Notes under the pieces: generated by a model
What the model saw: the letters and a program-made list of their open reading frames with translations, nothing else
The model's database searches: none
Told to the model about the DNA's origin: nothing
Shown here: positions 33,337-40,768 of the stretch, in pieces
Position numbering within the stretch: the first letter of the stretch is position 1
Layout: each line of letters opens with the position of its first letter
NCBI RefSeq assembly: GCF_003611635.1
Contig: NZ_RAVZ01000032.1
Span: forward strand, 1 to 44,000
Reading direction: 5' to 3'
DNA length: 44,000 nt
Source: Corallococcus terminator
Lineage (GTDB): Bacteria > Myxococcota > Myxococcia > Myxococcales > Myxococcaceae
Program-made: the position numbers and the translations under genes

Positions 33337-33510
33337 ATGCAGGCTCGCAAGCACGTCCGCCACATCGCCTTCATCGCCGCTGTCGTCGCCACCGTGATGG
33401 GCATCGGCGTCGCCGTCGCGCCGGCCTCCGCCACCGCGGGGGACTGCACGCCCACCTGTTTCAAGAACCCCATCTCCGGGCAGATCACCTGTACGTATCC
33501 CTGCCCGTAG
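33337..33510 (+). CDS. 57-residue secreted Cys-containing peptide
   Basis: A short gene from ATG 33337 with GGGAGAAG as ribosome site 6-7 bases before it. Residues 1-33 are a signal peptide (basic MQARKHVRH, hydrophobic core, APASATA). The mature peptide of about 22-24 residues has four Cys in two CxxxC units (Cys37/41 and 52/56) separated by KNPISGQIT, suited to two disulfides. It ends YPCP. A strong stem-loop follows 29 bases after the stop. I do not recognise it; it could be a signal, a toxin-like or an envelope peptide. The intact start, ribosome site, signal peptide and terminator make it a real gene despite its size. Confidence 0.75.
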   Translation: MQARKHVRHIAFIAAVVATVMGIGVAVAPASATAGDCTPTCFKNPISGQITCTYPCP

Positions 33511-33538
33511 TCCTTCGCGGGCAGCGAACGTGAGTCCC

Positions 33539-33576
33539 AGGCCCCACCCGCGCGATGTCGGGTCGGGGCCTTCTTC
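33539..33576 (+). terminator. Strong stem-loop terminator
   Basis: AGGCCCC-A-CCCG (33539-33550) pairs with CGGG-T-C-GGGGCCT (33559-33571), eleven or more pairs with one bulged base, followed by TCTTC. It follows the secreted peptide gene and lies just before the stop of the convergent permease gene, so it may serve both. Confidence 0.7.
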
Positions 33577-33615
33577 ATGCCCGGAAACAGGCTCGGAAAG
33601 CGCGAGACGCCGCGC

Positions 33616-34842
33616 CTACTCGGAGCGCATCGCGTCCACCGGGTCCAGCTTCGCCGCGCGCGCCGCCGGGTAGATGCCGAACAGCAAACCCACGCCGCAG
33701 CTCATCCCCAGCGACACCGCCACGGACCAGAGCGGCACCTCCGTGGGCAGGCGAATCATCCACCGCGCCAGCAGCGACAGCCCCACGCCCAGCCCCACGC
33801 CCAGCGCGCCGCCCACCAGCGACAGCACCACCGCCTCCAGCGCGAACTGCGCGAGGATGCGGTAGCGCTTGGCCCCCAGCGCCTTGCGGATGCCAATCTC
33901 CCGTGTCCGCTCCGTCACCGCCACCAGCATGATGTTCAGGATGCCGATGCCGCCCACCAGGAGCGACAACAGGCACACGCCGAAGCTGGCCGCGGAGATG
34001 GCCGTCGACATGTTGTTGAACGTCTCCGTGGCGCTCGCATTGGAGAAGATGAAGAAGTCGTCCGCTTCGTCCGGCTTGAGTCCGTGACGCCGGCGCATGA
34101 GCAGCGTCACTTCATCCTGGGCGCGCAGGAGCACCTCCGCGGATCTCGCCTGGATGCTGACGCGCAGGTCCCGGACGCCGAAGATGCCCGCGTACGTGGT
34201 CAGGGGAATCATCGCCTGGTTGTCCTGGCTGCCCCCGCCCATGAAACCGCCCCGGCGCTTGAGCGTGCCCACCACCTGGAAGGTGCGCCCCAGGATGCGG
34301 AACTCACGCCCCAGCGGATCCATGCCGGGGTACAGCGTGTCCGCCAGGTCCGCGCCAATCACCGCCACCCGCCGCCCGTCCACCGTCTCCGTGTCCGTGA
34401 AGGGCCGCCCGGTGGCGATGCTGATGGCGTTCGTCTGGAAGTAGCCCGGCGTGCCCGCCCACACGTTCACGTTGGCGCGGGTCTCCCGCTCCGACGTGGA
34501 CGCCTTCTGGCCGCCCTTGGAGTCTTCCGCCGCCGCCACCTCGATGGAGGGCTGCAACCGGATGGCGTCCAGGTCCGCGTAGGTGAAGCGCGGCCGGCGC
34601 GCCAACTGCGCCGCCGACAGCTCACCCTGGCCGAAGGGCAGCCGCTGCACCTGGAAGCAGTTGACGCCCAGGTCCGACAACTGGTTGTTCACCTGGTTCT
34701 TCAGTCCCTCGATGAGCGACATCATCGCCACCACCGTGGTGACGCCAATGACGATGCCCAGCAGCGTCAGGAATGAGCGCAGCGGGTTGGAGCGGAACGT
34801 GCCGAACGCCAGCCGCACCGTGTCCCAGAATGCCATCCACAT
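33616..34842 (-). CDS. MacB/FtsX-type ABC transporter permease (second of pair)
   Basis: A 408-residue inner-membrane protein from ATG 34842. One transmembrane helix at about 22-45 (LRSFLTLLGIVIGVTTVVAMM) is followed by a MacB_PCD periplasmic domain of about 220 residues, and the FtsX domain with three helices at about 283-400, including the GGIGILNIMLVAVTERTREIGIRKALGA coupling-helix region. Such permeases pair with a MacB ATPase or the LolCDE type and push substrates from the periplasm or inner membrane. No ATP-binding gene is in the window. It follows the sister permease by 21 bases, same length, so they likely make a heterodimer. Confidence 0.88.
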   Translation of the reverse strand: MWMAFWDTVRLAFGTFRSNPLRSFLTLLGIVIGVTTVVAMMSLIEGLKNQVNNQLSDLGVNCFQVQRLPFGQGELSAAQLARRPRFTYADLDAIRLQPSIEVAAAEDSKGGQKASTSERETRANVNVWAGTPGYFQTNAISIATGRPFTDTETVDGRRVAVIGADLADTLYPGMDPLGREFRILGRTFQVVGTLKRRGGFMGGGSQDNQAMIPLTTYAGIFGVRDLRVSIQARSAEVLLRAQDEVTLLMRRRHGLKPDEADDFFIFSNASATETFNNMSTAISAASFGVCLLSLLVGGIGILNIMLVAVTERTREIGIRKALGAKRYRILAQFALEAVVLSLVGGALGVGLGVGLSLLARWMIRLPTEVPLWSVAVSLGMSCGVGLLFGIYPAARAAKLDPVDAMRSE

Positions 34843-34863
34843 CGCCGGTGTCTCCTTGCTGCC

Positions 34864-36090
34864 TCAGTCGTGGCGGAGGGCTTCCACCGGATCCAGGTTC
34901 GCCGCTCTCGCCGCCGGCCAGATGCCGAACAGCAACCCCACCACGGCGGAGAAGCCCACCCCCGCCGCCACCGTCACCGGGTCCACCCGGGCCGCCAGCG
35001 GCGTCAGGAAGTTCACCAGCCACGCGATCCCCATGCCCACCGCGGTGCCCATCGCGCCGCCCACCGCGGACACGCTGGCCGCCTCCATCAGGAACTGGAG
35101 GATGATGGTGTGCTTGCGCGCGCCCAGCGCCCGCCGGACGCCAATCTCCCGCGTCCGCTCGCGCACCGACACCAGCATGATGTTCATGATGCCGATGCCG
35201 CCCACCAGGAGCGTGATGAGCCCCACGCCCGTCGCCGCCCCGTAGAGCGCGCCGGTGAGCTGCTTGTAGATGCCGGCGAGCTGATCCGGCCGGTTGATGG
35301 CGAAGTCGTCCGGCGCGCCCGGCCGGGTGTTGCGTTCGCGGCGCAGCGCCTCCGTGAGCCGGTCCTGCACGACGGGGATGTTGTCCTGCGAGTCCACCGC
35401 GAGCACCAGGTTGGGCGAGCGCTTGCTGCCGAACTGCCCCCGGAACGCGGGGTAGGGGGTGATGACCTGCATGTCCATGTTCTGCCCCAGCACCGTGCCG
35501 CGCTCCACCATGGTGCCGACGATGCGGTAGGGCCGCTGGTCCACGAGGACGCGGTGGCCCACCGGGTTGATGCCCGGGAAGAGCACCTTCACCACCTCCG
35601 CGCCCAGCACCGCCACCGCGGAGCGGTTGTCCACGTCCGCGTCGGTGAGGAAGCGCCCCGCGGACATTTCGATGGAGGAGGTCATCAAGTAGTCGGGGCT
35701 GGTGCCCAGGGTGAGCACGGAGTTGAGCTTGCGCTCCTGGAACGACACCTCCGCGCTCTCGAAGTACGTGGGCGCCACCGCCACCACGTGCTCGGAGGCG
35801 TTGCGCAGGGCGGGCACCAGGTCCAGCGTCAGGTCCTTGCGGTTGCGGTACTCCCACCAGTCCCCGTTCATCACCCAGGGGAACTTGGCGACCTGGAGGG
35901 TGTTGGAGCCCAGCCTCCCCAACTGCTCCGCGAACGAACTGTTCAACCCCTGGATGATGCCCACGATGGCCAGGAGCGTGCACACGCCCACGCCGATGCC
36001 CACCGTGGTGAGCACCGTGCGCAGCCGGTTGGAGCGCAGCGAGGACAGCGCGATGCGCGCCCCCTCCCACACGTCGACCCGGAAATTCAC
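34864..36090 (-). CDS. MacB/FtsX-type ABC transporter permease (first of pair)
   Basis: A 408-residue protein. I choose GTG 36090 (VNFRVDVWEG) because AAAGGGG precedes it at a good distance and the sister permease has the same length; ATG 36195 adds an unlikely basic tail. The plan is the same: helix at about 20-45, periplasmic MacB_PCD domain, three C-terminal helices with GGIGIMNIMLVSVRERTREIGVRRALGA. It is the upstream partner of the permease at 33616. An ATPase such as MacB/LolD must come from elsewhere. The lysyl-oxidase lipoprotein gene ends 159 bases upstream on the same strand, which raises, but does not prove, a common transcript. Confidence 0.88.
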   Translation of the reverse strand: MNFRVDVWEGARIALSSLRSNRLRTVLTTVGIGVGVCTLLAIVGIIQGLNSSFAEQLGRLGSNTLQVAKFPWVMNGDWWEYRNRKDLTLDLVPALRNASEHVVAVAPTYFESAEVSFQERKLNSVLTLGTSPDYLMTSSIEMSAGRFLTDADVDNRSAVAVLGAEVVKVLFPGINPVGHRVLVDQRPYRIVGTMVERGTVLGQNMDMQVITPYPAFRGQFGSKRSPNLVLAVDSQDNIPVVQDRLTEALRRERNTRPGAPDDFAINRPDQLAGIYKQLTGALYGAATGVGLITLLVGGIGIMNIMLVSVRERTREIGVRRALGARKHTIILQFLMEAASVSAVGGAMGTAVGMGIAWLVNFLTPLAARVDPVTVAAGVGFSAVVGLLFGIWPAARAANLDPVEALRHD

Positions 36091-36249
36091 CTGGACCACC
36101 CCTTTGACCGCGCTGGAAACCGCGCGGCCCACCGCACCGGGAAACCCCGGCGGGCGGGCCGCGTCAGGCACTCTACGCCCGGGAAGGCCGCCCATTGCAC
36201 GCGGCCTTCACGCAGAGGGTTCCAGCCCGGACTTTCCGGGTTCACTTCC

Positions 36250-38244
36250 TCAGGGCAGCACGGTCACCGTGTCGCCAGAGAGGCGCACCTTGACGGTGAC
36301 CTCGTTGGGCAGCAGGTCGTGCTCTTCGATGATGTGGTTCTCGTCCACGCCCACGCGCACGGTGTACTCGCCGTCCGGCGTGTCGGTGACGTCCAGCCAC
36401 TGGCAGGGCACGTCGGAGGTGTAGACGTCCGACCAGCCGGGAGAGATGCCCGTGCCCGGGTCGTACCAGGAGTACGGGACGCCATCCGAGCAGTATTGGG
36501 TGTAGTCGAGCATGTAGAAGCCCTGCTTGCGGCCCACCGAGGTGGAAGCCCCCGACGCGTCGCGCAGCTCGTAGCCCGCGAAGTTCACCAGGTGGTGGTG
36601 TTCGTGGCACGCGTCGAAGACGAAGAGCTCCGGCCGCTCCTGCGGCGAAGGCACCACCAGCGGGCCGTTGCCCAGGTTCATGATGGAGGTGGTGAAGCGC
36701 AGCAGGCGCCGCTCGCCGCCCACCGGCACGCAGCCCTCACGCACCTCGCACGAGTCCTGGGCGAAGGTGCGGCGCTCCACGAACAGCGTGCGCGCGAGCA
36801 CGTCCCGGTCCACCGTCAGGTCCGGCTTGCCGTTCACCGGATCCACCACGAGGTTGCACACCTTCGTGGGGGCCAGCGCGGGCGCGGGCTCCGTGGAGGC
36901 CGGCACCGCCCCGCCGCCGAACACCACCACCCGGCCCGGGAAGTTCGCGCCGTCCAGGTCCTGCGGCAGGCCCACCACCACGTCGTCATGGCCGTCCCCG
37001 TCCAGGTCGCCCCCGGCCGCCGCGCCCAGGTAGGTGTTGCCCAGCGACGTGCGCGGGTCCAGCCGGTTGGCGCGAGGCCACGCCCACACCGGCTCCAGCG
37101 GACCGGACACGTTCGCCGTGGGACGGAAGAGGTACACGCGCCCCAGCGCGGTGACGACGAAGTCGTGGCCCGTGCTGCCCTCCACCATGGAGCCCACGGG
37201 GACGACGCCCTGGCCGAACGACAGGAAGATCTGCCCGAAGAGGGAGAAGGCCGCGTCGTCCATCACCTGCCACACGGGCGTGGGGGAATAGCCCTGGAGC
37301 GAGGCGTCGGACAGGTGCAGGCGCTGGCTGCCATCCAGGAGCAGGAAGCCCTCCGGGTGGCCATCCCCGCTCAGGTCGGGCAGTGCGTGGAAGACCTCCG
37401 CCCTGCCCGTCCACACCGGCTGCGTCGTCAGGGGCCCGGTGCACGCACGCGCGCTGTCCGCCTTGCAGCCCAGGAAGAGCTCGGCCTTGGAGTCATCGTG
37501 GGTCACCAGCAGGTCCTGCGCACCGTCCCCATCCGTGTCGCCCGCGGGTCGCGGGGTGCCGGAGCCGGACAGCGTGAGCACGGAGGCGAAGGGCCCCTCC
37601 GCGGCCCCGGGCGTCGAGCGGTACACGGTCAGCACGCCGTCGAGCGAGGAGACGACGAGGTCGTCCTTCCCGTCCCCGTCCACGTCCAGCAGGTGCGCGC
37701 CGCCGAAGCGCAGGGTGGTGGAATCCGGCACGCGGAACAGCGGCGTGGCCAACACCTGGGACAGGTCCGGCCCCCCCTTGAACACGCTGACGCCGAAGGA
37801 GGAGAGGACGAGCACGTCCGCGTACGCATCCCCGTCGATGTCGCCGGTGGTCGCGGTGAGCTTGAAGCCAGAAGTGCGCGGGCTGGGGTGCACCCACGTC
37901 ATCGTCGTGAGGACGGGCACCTTGGAGAAGTAGCGCGCCTCTCCGGCGTACACCGCCACGCGGCCAGGGTCTGTCTGCGTGCCCGTGCAGGGCCCGGACG
38001 TCACCAGCAGGTCCTTGCGCCCATCCCCGTCGAGGTCGCCCAGCGCCACGGTGCGGCCGAAGCACTCCTGCTTGTTCGTGCCGTCGCCCTCCACCTGCCA
38101 GCGCGGCGTCTCCGACAGGGTGGAGTCCACGGTGCCGCCCCCGTCGGGCGTGCCCGCGTCGGGCAGGGGCTTCGGGTCGTCCTTGCAGCCCGTGAGGGAC
38201 AACAACATCACCACCGCGCAGACTCGCGTGTTTCGCATCCGCAT
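36250..38244 (-). CDS. Lipoprotein: FG-GAP propeller fused to lysyl oxidase domain (copy 1)
   Basis: A 664-residue protein from ATG 38244, lipidation Cys20 (LSLTGC). About six FG-GAP repeats with calcium loops (DLDGDGRKD, DIDGDAYAD, DVDGDGKDD, DTDGDGAQD and others) span residues 60-430, an integrin-like beta-propeller. The C-terminal 190 residues are a lysyl oxidase domain: the copper triad His547-x-His549-x-His551 (CHEHHH), Lys573 and Tyr608. The Lys-Tyr spacing of 35 equals that of human LOX (Lys320/Tyr355), which build the LTQ cofactor. It should oxidise protein amines to aldehydes and crosslink proteins at the surface. A close paralogue follows at 38465. Confidence 0.88.
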   Translation of the reverse strand: MRMRNTRVCAVVMLLSLTGCKDDPKPLPDAGTPDGGGTVDSTLSETPRWQVEGDGTNKQECFGRTVALGDLDGDGRKDLLVTSGPCTGTQTDPGRVAVYAGEARYFSKVPVLTTMTWVHPSPRTSGFKLTATTGDIDGDAYADVLVLSSFGVSVFKGGPDLSQVLATPLFRVPDSTTLRFGGAHLLDVDGDGKDDLVVSSLDGVLTVYRSTPGAAEGPFASVLTLSGSGTPRPAGDTDGDGAQDLLVTHDDSKAELFLGCKADSARACTGPLTTQPVWTGRAEVFHALPDLSGDGHPEGFLLLDGSQRLHLSDASLQGYSPTPVWQVMDDAAFSLFGQIFLSFGQGVVPVGSMVEGSTGHDFVVTALGRVYLFRPTANVSGPLEPVWAWPRANRLDPRTSLGNTYLGAAAGGDLDGDGHDDVVVGLPQDLDGANFPGRVVVFGGGAVPASTEPAPALAPTKVCNLVVDPVNGKPDLTVDRDVLARTLFVERRTFAQDSCEVREGCVPVGGERRLLRFTTSIMNLGNGPLVVPSPQERPELFVFDACHEHHHLVNFAGYELRDASGASTSVGRKQGFYMLDYTQYCSDGVPYSWYDPGTGISPGWSDVYTSDVPCQWLDVTDTPDGEYTVRVGVDENHIIEEHDLLPNEVTVKVRLSGDTVTVLP

Positions 38245-38464
38245 TCGTCAACCCCCGAGCCACAGGACACGGCTGGCCATCCAGCGCGCAACTCCTGGAG
38301 CCGTCCCCAGTCTAGGTCGGACTCCCGGCCCGACGGTTCGCATGAACAGACGTCTGGTTTGAAAGGGGACTCGCCTGCCCATGCCCCGGGGCATCGACGT
38401 TACGACCTGGAAGGCTGGGGCCGTGGCGCGCGAGCGTGTGCCCGCCACGGCCCTCCCGCCCGTT

Positions 38465-40516
38465 TCAGGGCAGTACAGTGACCGTGTCGCCAGCGAGGCG
38501 CACCTTGACGGTGACCTCGTTGGGCAGCTTGTCGTCTTCGTCCACGATGTGGTTCTCATCCACGCCCACGCGCACGGTGTACTCGCCGTCCGGCGTGTCG
38601 GTGATGTCCATCCACTGGCAGGCGGTGTCCGCGGTGTAGACATCCGACCAGCCGGGCGAGATGCCCGTGCCCGGGTCGTACCAGACGAACGCGCTGCCGT
38701 CCGCGCAGTACTGGGTGAAGTCGATGAGGTAGAAGCCCTGCTTGCGCCCCACCGAGGTCTCCTTGCCGGAGGCATCACGCAGCGAGTAGCCGGCGAAGTC
38801 CACCAGGTGGTCGTGCCCGTGGCACTCGTCGTAAACGAAGAGCTCCGGCCGCTCCTCCGGCGAGGGCACCACCGCTGGCGCGCTGCCCATGTTCATGATG
38901 GAGGTGCTGAAGCGCAGCAGGCGCCGCTCGCCGCCCGCCGGCACGCAGCCCTCGCGCACCTCACAGGAGTCCTGGGCGAAGGTGCGGCGCTCCACGTACA
39001 GCGTGCGCGCGAGCACGTCCCGGTCCACCGTCAGGTCCGGCTTGCCGTTCACCGGATCCACCGGGAGGTTGCACACCTTCGTGGGAGCCAGCGCGGGCGC
39101 GGGCTGCGTGGAGTCCGGCACCGCGCCGCCGCCAAACACCACCACCCGCCCCGGGAAGTGCGTGCCGTCGGTCTCCGGCCCCAGGCCCATCACCAGGTCG
39201 TCATGGCCGTCCCCGTCCAGGTCGCCCGCGGACGCCACCGCCGTGTTGACGAAGCCCAGCGCCGTGCCGGGTTCGATGCGGTTGGCGCGAGGCCACGCCC
39301 ACACCGGCTCCAGCGGACCGGACACGTTCGCCGTGGGGCGGAAGAGGTACGCGCGTCCCAGCGCGGAGATGATGAAGTCGTGGCCGGTGCCGCCCTCCAC
39401 CATGGCGCCCACGGAGATGGCGGACTGGCCCAGGAGGGGGAAGGCCGCGTCGTCCATCAACTGCCACGCGGGCGTGGGCGAATACCCCTGGAGCGAGGCG
39501 TCGGAGAGGTGCAGACGCTGGCTGCCCCGGAGGTTCACGAGCAGCTCCGGGCGGCCATCGCCGCTCACGTCCGGCAGCGCCCTCATCGCCTCCGCGGTGC
39601 CACGCCACACGGGCTGCGACGTCAGCGGCCCGGTACACACGCGGGTGCTGTCCGCCTTGCACCCCAGGAACAACCCCACCGCGTTCTCCTCATCCAAGAG
39701 CGTCATCAGCACGTCCTGGGCCCCGTCCCCGTCGGTGTCACCGGCGGGTGTGATGTAGCCGGAGAAGACGCGCACGTTGGTGAAGGGGCCCTCCGCCGCG
39801 TCAGGCGTCGAGCGATAGAGGGTCGTGCTTCCGGTCGTGGTGGTGACGACGAGGTCGTCCTTCCCGTCACCGTCCAGGTCCAGCAGTCGCGCGGCGGTGA
39901 AGCGCGTGGTGGTGGAGTCCGGCACGCGGAACAGCGGCTGCGCCAGCACCTGGGCCAGGTCCGGCCCGCCCTTGAACACGCTGACGCCGAAGTAGCCCTG
40001 CACGACCACGTCCGCGTACGCATCCCCGTCGATGTCCCCCGTGGCCGCCACCAACCGGTAGCCGGAGGTGCGCGTGCTGGGGTGCACCCACGTCATCGTC
40101 GTGATGATGGGCACCTTGGAGAAGTAGCGCGCCTCGCCCGCGTACACGGACACGCGGCCCGGGTCCGTGGGGGTGGCCGTGCAGATAGGCGAGGGCACCA
40201 GCAGGTCCGGGTGGCCGTCACCGTTGAGGTCCCCCAGCGCCACGTTGCGGCCGAAGCACTCCTTCTTGTTCGTGCCGTCGCCGGCCACCTCCCAGCGCGG
40301 TGTTTCGGACAGGGTGGGACTGGCCACTCCGGCATCGGGAGTGCCGCCGTCGTCAGGGGTGCCCGCGTCGTCGGGAGTGCCGCCGTCGTCAGGGGTGCCC
40401 GCGTCGTCCGGCAGGCCCGCGTCCGGGGTGCCCGCGTCGGGCTGGGGCTTCGGGTCCTTGCAGCCTGTCACCACCGCCAGCATCACGGCGCAGGCCAACA
40501 CTCCAGGGATCCGCAT
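38465..40516 (-). CDS. Lipoprotein: FG-GAP propeller fused to lysyl oxidase domain (copy 2)
   Basis: A 683-residue paralogue of the gene at 36250, from ATG 40516, lipidation Cys19 (VTGC). The FG-GAP propeller again covers about residues 80-450. The lysyl oxidase domain keeps His566/His568/His570 (CHGHDH), Lys592 and Tyr627, again 35 residues apart. It differs by a longer Pro-Asp-Ala-Gly-Thr repeat stalk after the lipid Cys, encoded by a 36-base tandem duplication. The stretch encoding LTVDRDVLAR through ERRTFAQDSCEVREGCVP is nearly identical in DNA to copy 1, a sign of recent duplication or gene conversion. The 220-base gap to copy 1 could hold a separate promoter. Confidence 0.88.
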   Translation of the reverse strand: MRIPGVLACAVMLAVVTGCKDPKPQPDAGTPDAGLPDDAGTPDDGGTPDDAGTPDDGGTPDAGVASPTLSETPRWEVAGDGTNKKECFGRNVALGDLNGDGHPDLLVPSPICTATPTDPGRVSVYAGEARYFSKVPIITTMTWVHPSTRTSGYRLVAATGDIDGDAYADVVVQGYFGVSVFKGGPDLAQVLAQPLFRVPDSTTTRFTAARLLDLDGDGKDDLVVTTTTGSTTLYRSTPDAAEGPFTNVRVFSGYITPAGDTDGDGAQDVLMTLLDEENAVGLFLGCKADSTRVCTGPLTSQPVWRGTAEAMRALPDVSGDGRPELLVNLRGSQRLHLSDASLQGYSPTPAWQLMDDAAFPLLGQSAISVGAMVEGGTGHDFIISALGRAYLFRPTANVSGPLEPVWAWPRANRIEPGTALGFVNTAVASAGDLDGDGHDDLVMGLGPETDGTHFPGRVVVFGGGAVPDSTQPAPALAPTKVCNLPVDPVNGKPDLTVDRDVLARTLYVERRTFAQDSCEVREGCVPAGGERRLLRFSTSIMNMGSAPAVVPSPEERPELFVYDECHGHDHLVDFAGYSLRDASGKETSVGRKQGFYLIDFTQYCADGSAFVWYDPGTGISPGWSDVYTADTACQWMDITDTPDGEYTVRVGVDENHIVDEDDKLPNEVTVKVRLAGDTVTVLP
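40337..40408 (-). repeat. Two perfect 36-base tandem repeats in copy-2 stalk
   Basis: Exact copies at 40337-40372 and 40373-40408, encoding PDDAGT-PDDGGT twice on the minus strand. It lies in the low-complexity stalk after the lipid anchor; unit number can change by slippage without a frameshift because 36 is divisible by 3. Further partial copies flank it. Confidence 0.8.
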
Positions 40517-40768
40517 GGGTCACTTCCTTTGGGGGACACGACCACCGGCCCGGCGCGTCTGAGCTGAGAGGGGCGGGAGGATAGGGCCTCACCCGGGCTT
40601 CCCGGAAATGCCCTTGTCCTTTGAGGGGCATCCCCAGGACAGCCCCGGGGTGCGCTTGACGGACGTGCGCGTTGGCAGGAGGGCAGCCGGGCAGGCGGAC
40701 GTGGCCATCACCCCCGCCCGTCCCCAGGTTTCGCGCGGGCAGCGCGCGAGCGTGTGCCCGCCCGCCAT
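40517..40768. promoter_or_regulatory. 252-base divergent region (copy-2 LOX lipoprotein / DHA2 exporter)
   Basis: It must contain both promoters. ATGCCCTT (40608-40615) and AGGGGCAT (40624-40631) can form an 8-bp stem with an 8-base loop; this may be an operator or leader hairpin for the exporter. No convincing -35/-10 pair was found by eye and no regulator gene is nearby. Confidence 0.4.

Noticed and set aside
33616-36090. Complete MacAB-TolC efflux system
   Set aside because: Only permease subunits are present. No ATP-binding domain, MacA fusion protein or TolC gene is found in the window.
34870-38481. A 1,203-residue plus-strand open frame
   Set aside because: It covers the permease and lysyl oxidase genes in antisense and is an Arg/His/Val shadow without family motifs.
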